A stretch of DNA of 23,401 nucleotides, from positions 12,009 through 35,409 of the forward strand of contig NW_003126894.1 of assembly GCF_000003605.2 (NCBI RefSeq), in the 5' to 3' direction. A model generated the notes under the pieces. It was not told the DNA's origin. It made no database searches and saw only the letters and a program-made list of their open reading frames with translations. Shown piece by piece: positions 9,801-16,822 of the stretch; positions within the stretch are counted from its first letter, which is position 1; each line of letters begins with the position of its first letter. This DNA is from Saccoglossus kowalevskii (Eukaryota; Hemichordata; Enteropneusta; Harrimaniidae). The position numbers were made by a program, and so were the translations under genes.

Positions 9801-10352
9801 CGGCCATCTTGAATCAGATCGTGAAACAAATTGACGTGCATATGTATACTATCATGTATGATGTATGTGTGAAGTTTGATTGTGATTGATCCAGGCATTT
9901 CTAAGATACAGGTCCCGACGCACGCACAGACGCACGCACGCACGCACGGACACACGAAGGTCAAAACACAAGTCCCCGTTTTCGGACTGCGTCCGAACGG
10001 GGACTAAAAAGTAAACGATCGTGTTCTCCTATACCTAAGCTTTCTGGAAACATATATTACAAGTTGTACACAGACAACATATCTCAACGCGGGTCATTAA
10101 CTTACATCTTCAAGCTCAGTTTGACCCGGTACATACAATATTTCACAACGAGCTCTATACTATTACTGTAGTTTTTGACGACGACGATCGCCAAGAGAAT
10201 ACTTATTTTGCGAGTCATATGCCATCGTGTACTATTGTCTATAAAATAAAATACATTCATAATCATACATCTTACTGCAGTAAAATAATACAAGTACCTG
10301 ATTTCCAGCCGTGTTTTTCAAGTTGACAACGTGCGAATTCGCTGTTGGCCAT
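537..10352 (-). CDS. GPATCH4: G-patch domain protein 4-like (GPATCH4), six exons
   Basis: Complete minus-strand gene. CDS exons: 10298-10352, 5951-6024, 5150-5242, 2745-2846, 1535-1674 and 537-858; sizes 55+74+93+102+140+322 = 786 nt, 261 codons plus TGA. All junctions are AG/GT and keep frame (phases 1,0,0,0,2). Residues ~6-49 are the G-patch: LEKHGW, then SGSGLGKNESGITEAIKVK and a closing GVG. The conserved follow-on of GPATCH4 comes next (FQWWNHVFNKAANNIVVE), then LLYxxFIK-like sequence, an acidic Ser-rich stretch, ACGGMTAHKAARHGLKLNGK, a short coiled region and a Lys-rich tail (KKKKSKRKKH). Human GPATCH4 is a nucleolar/Cajal-body protein that stimulates the DEAH helicase DHX15 in rRNA processing; the same role is inferred here. 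The protein is shorter than the human one (about 446 aa) because the Lys/Glu-rich tail is reduced. Introns hold many repeats; intron 1 is 4.3 kb. Confidence 0.93.
859..1534 (-). other. GPATCH4 intron 5
   Basis: GTAAGT at the 5' end and CACAG at the 3' end. AT-rich; I see no other gene or clear repeat, apart from an AAAATGG word near 1421 and another near 1468 like those in the dispersed repeats. Confidence 0.7.
1535..1674 (-). CDS. GPATCH4: GPATCH4 exon 5
   Basis: The acceptor CATTAG precedes 1674 and the donor CACAA/GTAAGT is at 1534. It encodes a Ser/Asp-rich linker (SSSDSDSSTESCHGNDEDEK) and LFKACGGMTAH; the split Lys codon joins exon 6. Confidence 0.88.
2001..2361. mobile_element. MITE with Tc1/mariner-like ends, in GPATCH4 intron 4
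   Basis: The left end CTGTGAAACATGT at 2001 and the right end ACACGTTTTACAG ending at 2361 form inverted repeats. Subterminal TTCGCTAA words occur on both sides (near 2041 and 2319, inverted TTTAGCGA near 2028). The left flank is TA and the right flank TG, compatible with a TA target duplication with one mutation. No transposase is encoded. The interior holds an AAAATGGCGGCC word at 2087. Confidence 0.55.
2745..2846 (-). CDS. GPATCH4: GPATCH4 exon 4
   Basis: The acceptor CATTATAG precedes 2846 and the donor AAG/GTAAGC is at 2744. It encodes DGVEVKCGNSTHITTKKVSK followed by TFADKDMLYGRFIK, equivalent to the DGVQ...LLYQKFVK region of vertebrate GPATCH4. A dispersed-repeat end begins 14 bases upstream of the acceptor. 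Confidence 0.88.
2860..3511 (+). mobile_element. pearl/HINE-like dispersed repeat, two overlapping left-end copies
   Basis: The left terminus GCCATGCATGGC plus ACAGTCCC(C/T)GTTAGTTATC occurs at 2860 and again at 3075, 215 bases later, each followed by similar sequence (TGTATCTGAT, GATATTGCTCTGGAACAGCA). After the second copy come modules with a TTTGAACATAATCAG block, an AAAATGGCC...GCCATTTTG dyad (3370-3395) and TATACCAAGTTTGAACAAAA at 3450. The right end is missing: the 27-bp minisatellite starts where the next module should continue. The fuller copy is at 9027-10005. Confidence 0.65.
3512..5104. repeat. 27-bp minisatellite, about 59 units, in GPATCH4 intron 3
   Basis: The unit is GCTGATACAGTGATACAT followed by GGAACATTG, with alternatives GTAACATGG and GGAACATGA at its end. 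Units at 3512-3900 are diverged and include shortened ones; those right of about 4260 are nearly identical, so expansion was recent there. A six-unit (162-bp) higher-order copy is visible around 4681-4748 and 4843-4910, and a 4-base insertion repeats at ~4968 and ~5053. Since 27 is a multiple of 3, all three minus frames and one plus frame stay open over long spans; these are not independent genes. Confidence 0.97.
5150..5242 (-). CDS. GPATCH4: GPATCH4 exon 3
   Basis: The acceptor TATTGTAG precedes 5242 and the donor GAT/GTAAGTGAAG is at 5149. It encodes VGVDHGEQFTFQWWNHVFNK and then AANNIVVESKD, the family-diagnostic WW..FNK.A.N.VVE block. The frame stays open through the donor into the minisatellite (see findings). 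Confidence 0.93.
5500..5825 (+). mobile_element. possible tRNA-derived SINE, in GPATCH4 intron 2
   Basis: A Pol III A-box-like TGGTAGCATAG lies at 5515-5525 and a B-box-like AGTTCAATTCT at 5560-5570 (consensus GGTTCRANTCC), a normal tRNA spacing, followed by about 250 bases of higher-GC sequence with no open frame. No poly(A) tail or target duplication was found, so this is a weak call. Confidence 0.33.
5951..6024 (-). CDS. GPATCH4: GPATCH4 exon 2
   Basis: The acceptor is TTTAAAG before 6024 and the donor GGG/GTGAGTAATC is at 5950. It encodes the G-patch core GSGLGKNESGITEAIKVK and KNDKAG in phase with exon 1. Confidence 0.9.
6129..6245. mobile_element. diverged relic of the piggyBac-type MITE
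   Basis: The interior matches the element at 14183-14333: a CATGTGGCAAATGGTCATAG segment, TTTACAAACAAGC and CCATGAGCCT occur in the same order. The ends have decayed (AGCAGAGGAGT at left, ACAGGTACCACCCT at right) and the TTAA flanks are gone. Confidence 0.55.
6356..6773. mobile_element. candidate MITE with ~25-bp inverted ends
   Basis: The left arm contains CGCATCTGCGGGCATTTGAC (6361-6380). The reverse complement of the right arm contains TGCATCCGGTCATTTGAC (6743-6766). These imperfect inverted repeats enclose about 400 bases with no transposase. Inside, a promoter-like CAAATGGCGGACAAG (about 6460) opens a 22-codon frame. The target duplication is not clear. Confidence 0.42.
6774..7700. other. 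GPATCH4 intron 1, no recognised element
   Basis: AT-rich, short shadow frames only. A run of ACACCAC-type words at 6985-7065 is purine/pyrimidine-biased but not a clean tandem repeat. I see no gene. Confidence 0.5.
7700..8130. repeat. two diverged ~160-bp tandem modules
   Basis: Two modules about 160 bases apart share the order ACCAAGTTTTGTTGAAATAT or ACCGAGTTTCATTGAAACAT, then TTCT(T/C)(G/A)A(A/G)ATA(G/T)CACC, then a TATGCAAATTAG/TATGTAAATTAG stretch and a TTTGCATAA word (about 7825-7945 and 7985-8095). They resemble core modules of pearl-type elements. No ends were found. Confidence 0.55.
8400..8790. repeat. ~157-bp tandem modules, about 2.4 copies
   Basis: GAAGAAGTCGAAAATAGCAT recurs at about 8588 and 8746, with a related GAACAAGTCAAAAGTACTAT at 8432. 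Between them the units share ATTTGCTAAA, AATTGAAGAT, AAATCTGATAGAGGTC(C/T)ACC and TACCATGC...TTTGAG.GCAATCGG. The period of 156-158 bases is close to the pearl core-repeat length. Confidence 0.75.
9027..10005 (+). mobile_element. pearl/HINE-like element, best copy with both ends
   Basis: The left end is a 12-bp perfect palindrome GCCATGCATGGC (9027-9038), then ACAGTCCCCGTTAG. The interior has about five modules marked by (G)CCAT(T/C)TTGAAT at about 9222, 9357, 9498, 9653 and 9803 (spacing 135-155), most with a CCAAGTTTGAACAAAATCC or TTTGAACATAATCAG block. Then comes an (ACGC)n tract (9918-9955), and the right end is a hairpin GTCCCC...GGGGAC (9972-10004). AGTCCCCGTT near the left end and AACGGGGACT at the right end are inverted. 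There is no coding capacity. Core modules, microsatellite and hairpin match the architecture described for pearl and HINE elements; the classification is inference. It lies in GPATCH4 intron 1. Confidence 0.7.
9918..9955. repeat. (ACGC)n microsatellite inside the pearl-like element
   Basis: CGCACGCACAGACGCACGCA continues as further ACGC units and ends with GGACACACG. It sits between the last module and the terminal hairpin. Confidence 0.9.
10298..10352 (-). CDS. GPATCH4: GPATCH4 exon 1 (start codon)
   Basis: ATG at 10352-10350 follows ACAAA and overlaps an AAAATGGC YY1-like word. It encodes MANSEFARCQLEKHGWKS plus the first base of a Gly codon. The donor CAG/GTACTTG follows at 10297. This is the N-terminal half of the G-patch. 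Confidence 0.9.
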
Positions 10353-11120
10353 TTTGTAAGTCACCTGACTAATCACGTGACTAAATAGCATGTCAAAGTT
10401 TAAAATCCTAACATGGGTTGGAAGCATTTGTACTTTCCAGAGGGTCGGCAAGGGGTATTTTCGTAACTTTATTTTGTTTATCCACAGTTTTTATATAGAG
10501 GATCTGTGATTCATCGTAACTTCGGTGGCGGCCATTCATTTATTTTAGAAGCCATTCAAAAAGATATGCAGCAAAAAGGTCTGCATAGAGCAAAAAAAAT
10601 AGTCTCAATTAATTATAAAAAAAAGTAGACATCGGCTTATAGCAATGTTGGAGACGTAAGTACTGTAAATTTCACGTTGTAGAAGACAATTTGCTCTTTA
10701 TTACACACGTCTATTTATGAAACTAACAGATGGTAATTATATTTTTTGTTATTGCCAGAGAAAATCATTTCAAAAAACTACCAGTTGCCCCAAAATAAAC
10801 TTATTTTTTTATTCTTTTTTAGCACTCCTAGTTTTGCAACTTCCTCAGTTCTTCATCTTTATTGTAATTTTCTTTTTTCTGAGTCAATACTCAAATAAGG
10901 ATAGAATTATACAGATTATTATTATTACTTGTGTCCCGGCTGGAAGGTCAGTCGGTGAGGGCGCAGTAACTCACGGCGCGATGTCATGTTCGAGGTCCAG
11001 TCATATGCCAGACCACTTAGAAGCAAGTGGCAGCGTTTGATCATAGTTGAACAGTGCCTGTAAGATGGGTTATGTTTGCACGAGTTGAATGGTTCGGTGT
11101 ATATGTTATGCCATTGCACC
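10353..11120. promoter_or_regulatory. divergent promoter region between GPATCH4 and the torsin gene
   Basis: The two start codons face away from each other 768 bases apart. Within it are a TCACGTGA E-box palindrome (10373-10380), a GGCGGCCATT YY1-like site at 10526-10535, and a GC-richer stretch at about 10935-11035. A consensus donor GAC/GTAAGTA at 10655/10656 on the + strand could end a non-coding first exon of the torsin gene; joined directly to 12113 it would be out of frame. No TATA box was convincing. Confidence 0.55.
10373..10380. promoter_or_regulatory. E-box palindrome TCACGTGA
   Basis: A perfect 8-bp palindrome 21 bases upstream of the GPATCH4 ATG. CACGTG boxes bind USF, MYC/MAX or TFEB-type bHLH proteins; MYC-type control would suit a ribosome-biogenesis gene, but this is inference. 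Confidence 0.5.
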
Positions 11121-11138
11121 ATGCAAAAACGTGCTCCG
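11121..11138 (+). CDS. TOR4A: torsin gene coding exon 1 (6 codons)
   Basis: ATG CAA AAA CGT GCT CCG is followed by a consensus donor GTAAGT at 11139-11144. The frame ends in phase 0, matching the phase of the exon starting at 12113. Confidence 0.65.
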
Positions 11139-13990
11139 GTAAGTCATTCCCTCGTCCTTAAATCGATAGTCCGTCGAACATTTCTGCCTTGTCACGTGTG
11201 CGCTTTCATTCCATATTTACATGTGTTGTACGCACAACAGCGACTTGTGCAGGTAATACATTGTGATTGTGACATATTACGAATTTATTCCAATCTTGTT
11301 TCACAAACTTGGGTCACTAGGTGCATGATGTTAAGCTTCACCTTCCTATCAATTTTTATTCAAAACATCTCAATATCTCTTGGAAGATTCTTGGCAGTGT
11401 TTATACATGTACCTTTTTATATTTCTTCTTTAATTTTATTATTTATTCAAATTACTAATACTAATCAACCTTTCAAGTGGTTTTAAACATATGCATGTAT
11501 GTAGTATCAGGCACTCTGAATATCATATTTTCAGCTTATTATAATTATTATCCTAGCAATTTGGTCAAACACATTAAATCATGGTCATTAGTTTTGAATC
11601 GATAATCGTGTTCAAGCTACACCAAGAACGGGTGATTTAAGCTACACTCGTGTGCTTATACATATACATGTAGGCTAGACCCAATTGCGTTCATGCATGC
11701 TTCGTTATAGCCCGTGCTAAGTCTGGACCAGGTTTTAAAAACTGATCAGATTTAATCTGTATTAAGCAATTCTTAACCCATGCTATTAAGTGTTCTTAAC
11801 ACAGGCTAATGTTTTTGAACTTTTAGCCCATGCTAAGGAACTATGCACAAATGCAACTAATCTATCAAGCATGAGCAATGCTGAGGCAGAAATTGTTGTT
11901 AGTTGTTCAGTAAATGTCAAAGATTATTGAACTCACTTCACACAGAAGTATTTTCTAGCAACTTTTGTTAAATAATCCAATAAAATAGTGATAGCAAACT
12001 GTATGCAACTGAAACCTTATACTACTATAGGAATTTCTGAGCATTATTGATTTATATAATAATTCTTTTTGTTTGTTTTTTTCTAATCAAATATTATGTT
12101 TTTCACATTTAGCCACTGTTGAGGAAATCTATACCTATTAAAAATGAGCAAGTACCAACAGTCAGTAACATTATGAAAACTTCACCCTGTATACGGAAAA
12201 GATCTGCTCCACCACCAGTAGCTCCATTGGGTCAGAGGTCAATGTCACCTGCCAATGTCACAAACACTATGTCAATTTATAGGGGTTCACTGCTACACCA
12301 ACCTAGTATTAGTCGTGCAACTAGCATTGACAGTAGCTTTGTAACCACGGAAACTCGATACCAACAATATGAACATCATTCTCCTCGCTTTCTGCATCGT
12401 AGTATTTCAACATCCTTTGAACAATCTCGTTCTCAAAAAGAAGGTTTTTCATCAAACAAAATGTTAAGGGAAGTTAGCTTTACAAGTAATTTGGGAGTTG
12501 ATATAAATACTTCCATTTGTAGTCCTGCAAGGATGACAAAGGGAGATAATTCCATTCAGACTCCTGTGAGGGTTAGGGAAGTTGACAGTTCTTCTATTTG
12601 GAGTCATACGATGAAAAGGAAGGAAGGTGGAGATATTTCCATTCAGACTCCTGTGAGGGTTAGGGAAGATGACAGTTCTTCTATTTGGAGTCCTACGAGG
12701 AAAAGAAAGGAAGGTGGAGATATTTTCATTCAGACTCCTGTGAGGGTTAGGGAAGTTGACAGTTCTTCTATTTGGAGTCCTACGAGGAAAAGGAAGGAAG
12801 GTGGAGATATTTCCATTCAGACTCCTGTGAGGGTTACGGAAGATGGCAGTACTTCTATTCAAAGTCCTGCAAGGAGGAGGAAGGGAGATGGAGATATTTC
12901 CATTCGGAGCCTCACTGGAAGACACAGAAAGAGAATTACTGACAATAGTGATCAAGATGTTCAACCATTGGGATCAAAACAAGTGACTAAAAGGAAGCTT
13001 TTCTATTGTGTTGTCTTAATTGCTTTTGCTTCAGTCCTTATAGTTACTGTGCTGTTTGCTTCGCACCCTGCTGTCAACTCTGTTACAATGTCTATGATAT
13101 CAGCTATGTATTCTACAGTTAATTCAGTGCCAAGTCCAGAGTTTATATATTCCCACACAGGCATTACACAAGTATTTGTTAAATCAGTGTTTGGTCAAGA
13201 CTTAGTTAATCAAATTTTACCATCAGCGATATTGAAATACATGTATAATGATGTTACTAAACCTTTGGTGTTGTCATTTCATGGTTGGACAGGCACTGGT
13301 AAAACATTAGTTACGAGTGTACTCATTGAAGAGTTGTTTATAAAACATAATTTAGACAGGTGTGCGCATAGATTCATTTCGTCTTTGGATTTTGCATCTG
13401 AAGACAACTATAAAGTTTATAACACTGCCATTATGAATTTCATTAATTCTACTGTCAAATGTAAAGTCAGGTTATTGGTATTTGATGAAATTGATATTAT
13501 ACCGAAACAGATGATTCCAAGATTGCATGCTTTGTTCAGTGATAACTCCCATCTTAGTCAGATTGGGAAATCAATTTGCATCTTAGAAAGTAACTTGTTT
13601 GGTCATGAAATTAATAGATTCATGGTTAAACAGTATTTTACAAGATCATTCGATTCTACTGTTTCTGTTTCTAGTATTACAGAATATATAAAACAGACAA
13701 GATCTGCGAGGGAAAACTTTGCATACAATGTTGATGGTGAAAGTGTTGAAGGTTACTTGTGGTACAGTGAGTTAGAGTCAGTCATAGACCAGTTTATACC
13801 ATTTTTACCAATGACAAAGGAACATGTCAGACAATGCATCCTCAACAGTTTACGGGAAAAAGGTATATCTGCTGGAATTAATATTGAAACTATACTTGAT
13901 CAATTACAGTATTTCCCTGCTGATAGTAAATTGTTCTCTGTCAGTGGGTGTAAAAAAGTTTCGGCTCAAGTTGATGTTTTCCGTACATAA
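11121..13990 (+). CDS. TOR4A: Torsin-4A-like AAA+ ATPase, two coding exons
   Basis: Exons 11121-11138 (MQKRAP, then GTAAGT) and 12113-13990 (after TTTTTCACATTTAG; reads PLLRKS...) join in phase 0 to give 631 aa. The chosen ATG has a good context (ACCATGC); an in-frame ATG at 11103 has a poorer one, and 12173 is the first ATG inside exon 2. Residues 1-300 are basic, Ser/Thr/Pro-rich and probably disordered, with a 29-aa tandem repeat at ~153-268. A single membrane segment lies at ~302-322 (LFYCVVLIAFASVLIVTVLF). The AAA+ domain follows: Walker A GWTGTGKT (397-404), Walker B LLVFDEID (D464, E465), and the torsin hallmark GCK (C619, K620) near the C-terminus. Walker A ends in Thr rather than the Asn of torsinA, and the N-terminal extension plus membrane anchor match vertebrate TOR4A (423 aa), which lacks so long a repeat. 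Torsins act in the ER/nuclear-envelope lumen with membrane cofactors; the substrate is unknown. Confidence 0.88.
11139..12112 (+). other. torsin gene intron 1
   Basis: 974 bases, GTAAGT to a pyrimidine-rich TTTTTCACATTTAG. Contains a short cluster of TAGCCC(G/A)TGCTAAG / TAACCCATGCTATTAAG words in both orientations at 11705-11835, perhaps a small decayed element. No coding exon is supported inside. Confidence 0.6.
12551..12925 (+). repeat. coding minisatellite, 87 bp (29 aa) x 4 plus a partial unit
   Basis: Units start at 12551, 12638, 12725 and 12812, with a degenerate fifth at 12899. Each encodes a variant of SIQTPVRVREVDSSSIWSPT + RKRKEGGD. Units 1-3 are nearly identical in DNA, unit 4 is diverged (ARRRKGDGD), so the array probably expanded recently. 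It lies N-terminal to the membrane segment of the torsin. Confidence 0.95.
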
Positions 13991-14182
13991 TGCTGCAGTT
14001 TTAGGTTTCTGTTCATCCAATGTAATGTAACAGAGCAGCACATCATACTATAGTGTACGTTCTTTAAACTGGAATTTACTGTGGCAGTAAAAATTCACTT
14101 GCTAATTTCCATAAAATTTGGATAATTATTCTGAAAATTGTGATGATTTCTTTACTTTTTAAACCACACACAATTCATTTAA

Positions 14183-14333
14183 AGCGGGGGAGTCATCACC
14201 TGTGCATGTGTCAGATGGCCATAGCGTGTCATTGTTTACAAACAAGAATCTACCCATGAGCCTTTGTGGTTTTAGCATGTATTGTTATCATTGCTTGAAA
14301 TTATTACCGTGTATGCGCAGGTGACGACCCGCT
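14183..14333. mobile_element. piggyBac-type MITE, 151 bp
   Basis: The flanks are TTAA on both sides (14179-14182 and 14334-14337), the target duplication of piggyBac elements. The ends are inverted: AGCGGGGGAGTCATCACCTG at left, and AGCGGGTCGTCACCTG as reverse complement of the right. The interior is non-coding. It is inserted just downstream of the torsin stop codon, probably in its 3' UTR. Confidence 0.8.
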
Positions 14334-14381
14334 TTAAGAAGCTCAATTTACAATTTAAAAAATCAGCAATGGTACAGTGGA

Positions 14382-14387
14382 AATAAA
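14382..14387 (+). terminator. candidate poly(A) signal of the torsin gene
   Basis: AATAAA about 390 bases after the TAA, just past the piggyBac-type MITE. Other AATAAA words follow near 14753, so this is one candidate among several. Confidence 0.4.
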
Positions 14388-14870
14388 CTACTGTTACAGT
14401 GAGGACAATGTCAGTATTGGTCCATTGTTGTAGAGTACATTCTGTCTATTATCTTGAGATTTTTAAAAAGATGTGAATAATAGACTAATGAATCAGTTTG
14501 GAGGGCAGTGGACGGGCCTTGCATACAGGTCAGTCTAAGTAAGCAATTTTCTGACTGCCAATCAGTGATGACACAGAAATCTGTTCAGTTTAATATTTAT
14601 AAAGCAATTCATCAGACCATACTTAAGTGCACTGGGAAGGGTACTCTGAATGCTGGAGTCTGGGCTATAATTGTGTTTGTAAAACAAATCACTGTGGAGG
14701 TACTTTTTGTATCCTGGAAAAAAACAAACACTGCATTAAATGGCTAATCATGAAAATAAACAATTAGTTAAAATGGTATATTTTGAGTTTCATGTTTTGA
14801 AGTGAAATGTATATATATATATACAATGAATAGCACAATGTATACAATGTACCAGTATAGTAAAGTGGTA
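14388..14870. other. intergenic, nothing recognised
   Basis: AT-rich with a short (TA)n tract at about 14810-14822 and no supported gene; open frames are short and look random. Confidence 0.5.
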
Positions 14871-15200
14871 CAGTTTATTGTAAAAGACACGATATGTCAA
14901 AGATGTATTGACAATTTAATCGAAGATGAGAAACATTTGCTATTAACTTGTCCAAAATATGATACTGAATAAAAAATATTCTTTAATAAAATTAAAACTT
15001 AAGACGCTAAAAATATATTCATATATTTACTTTCTAGTAGAGATACTAACATTAATTTAAATTTAACAGATTATATATGTACAACAGAGAGGCTCTTGAA
15101 CTAATATTATTTTATTCACATAAATTCTATCATATTTCATAAAATATCACTTTATAACCCAATGTATTTACAAGAAGGCAATAAAGTTATTATTATATTG
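14871..15200 (+). pseudogene. non-LTR retrotransposon (LINE) reverse transcriptase, C-terminal remnant
   Basis: The frame from 14871 reads ...DTICQRCIDNL followed by IEDEKHLLLTCPKYDTE, then a stop at 14970-14972. This is the CX2CX9HX4C zinc-binding motif found after the RT domain of LINEs. A second stop-broken stretch reads KNIFIYLLSSRDTNINLNLT, as in the last residues of such ORF2 proteins. An AATAAA-containing tail lies near 15179. Upstream RT sequence is missing, so this is a 5'-truncated dead copy. Confidence 0.7.
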
Positions 15201-15204
15201 GAAT

Positions 15205-16265
15205 TTAAAAAAAATAAAATGGCATCAGCACATCACTTACCAACAATGTGAGCATTTGGAAAGCAAGGATATTTACTCGTAAGTCAAAGACGTGTGCTAA
15301 CAATTTTAGAAAAAAATAAAAGGTGATTTGTTCTGTTTTTAAAATTAATAGTAAATGAGGTCAGAGATGTTTCAAGTTATGAAAATGAAGCTGATCAACT
15401 ACACTAGTATCGGCATTAAAACAAGTTTCATCACTATGAATGCATCAATCCAGTATTAAATATAAAAGTTTTAATACAAGCATGCCATTCATTGCACAAA
15501 GTTGTTTGGAATACAAGTTACTAGCAAAATATGAACAAATACACAAGTCTACCGGTGGTATTAAGAGTATACATTACATTTGTGTTGTCTACCCTATCTG
15601 TATTCTAATTTTGGTGTGAAAACTGAACTTGATGTGATGTTGCTAAGCAACAATCGTTCAACAACTCATTGAGAATTTCATAGTGAATTGTGTAATATAT
15701 TAATTGGTTCACTGAACAAACAAAACAAAATAGTAAATTGTTTGGCCTAGTGAATCTGAGTCATTTTAAATAATCAGCATCATGTTTTGGTGAATAAACC
15801 GTATGGTCAAAATATTAAAATGAATAATCATAGGAAGTTAATTGAAATTTGATTTTGACATTGAAATTTTGAAAAACAATTTTGGCTGGCCACCAAAACA
15901 AACCTGTTTGATCAATAGAAAGGATAACATAGTTAAATTAAATGTTGATCCTTATCACTAAATTATGGGATATCAGATACAAATTAACATATTAAAAAAC
16001 TTCAGATTTGACATTAATTTTGGGGATCCCTGTACAAATATGATTTGTGCAAGATTAAATTCCCAGCCTGTACAATAAAAGTTTAGCAGATCGTGAAATT
16101 ATATGAAAGCTCCGTTTCTTTGTTGAAAGCGGTTTGCATTTACTGGTAAGCGGTATGTTTTTCAGAACAATGTGGTTCTCCGTGATCAACTTTCATATCA
16201 GTATTTAAGTAAGCAGGTGATTTGTGATGAAATGCATCACTTAGTTTATTATGATACGTACATGA
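15205..16265. other. intergenic, nothing recognised
   Basis: About 1 kb of AT-rich DNA without a convincing exon, repeat end or motif in either strand. Confidence 0.5.
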
Positions 16266-16720
16266 ATCAGGTGCGATATTTACTGGTCATTGGTCATGGT
16301 GGCCATTTTCGTGCTAAAAAATCATCAAAATCAAGCATTTATGGATGGATTTTGTTTAAACTTAGTGCATATGCTGGACATTATGGGACATTTATGCACG
16401 TCATTTTATTTTTCAGGTCAGATTTAAATGGCGAGTTTTAGTGCCATATCTCTGCCATGCTTTGACGAATTAAGTTCAAATTTTATATATTCATTCTACC
16501 TCATTCCAAATGGCAGCCATTTTTGTGCTAACAAATCATTAAAAATCAAGCTTTTCTGGCATCCTAGAACTGGATCTTGGCTTTTATAGATGATTTTGTT
16601 CAGACTTCGTACATGTGTTGGACATTATGGGACCTTGATGAACATCATTTTATTTTTCAGATCCAATTTAAAATGGCCAACTGAATGCAGTTCTAGGTCT
16701 CATGCCACTAATCAACCAAT
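16266..16720 (-). repeat. pearl-like core modules, minus orientation
   Basis: Reads, in reverse, the same modules as 9340-9830: GGCCATTTTCGTGC (16302), GGATGGATTTTGTTTAAACTT (complement of the AAGTTTGAACAAAATCC block), GGACATTATGGGAC, a second GGACATTATGGGACCTTGAT at 16620, and AAAATGGCC at 16670. No element end is visible; the right side is interrupted by other sequence. Confidence 0.65.
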
Positions 16721-16765
16721 GGCTGCTCATTTAAATGCCTTGCAAGAACCAATGACATTTTTTTT

Positions 16766-16822
16766 CTCACCTGGGTCAAAGGTGAGACCAACATGTGGTC
16801 TTTTTTTTTTCTTTTTTTTTTT
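16766..16822. other. two adjacent stem-loops followed by a T-run
   Basis: CTCACC (16766-16771) pairs with GGTGAG (16781-16786). AGACCA (16785-16790) pairs with TGGTCT (16796-16801). The second stem runs into T10-C-T11. Read on the minus strand the T-run is a poly(A) tail for the block at 16844-17137. Confidence 0.45.

Noticed and set aside
7519-9964. Numerous 60-138 codon open frames in GPATCH4 intron 1
   Set aside because: They lie in repeat modules, lack splice context and have no recognisable protein features.
9022-10010. Target duplication for the 9027-10005 element
   Set aside because: Flanks AACTA and AAAAA do not match convincingly; only the nested copy at 17757-18614 shows a usable 5-bp repeat.
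10645-10655. ATG TTG GAG AC / GTAAGT as the torsin start exon
   Set aside because: Its phase puts exon 12113 out of frame with an immediate stop, so it cannot be the coding first exon joined directly to it.
12464-12964. 166-codon minus-strand open frame inside the torsin exon
   Set aside because: It is the antisense of the 87-bp coding repeat, which propagates openness in another frame; the + strand has clear AAA+ homology.
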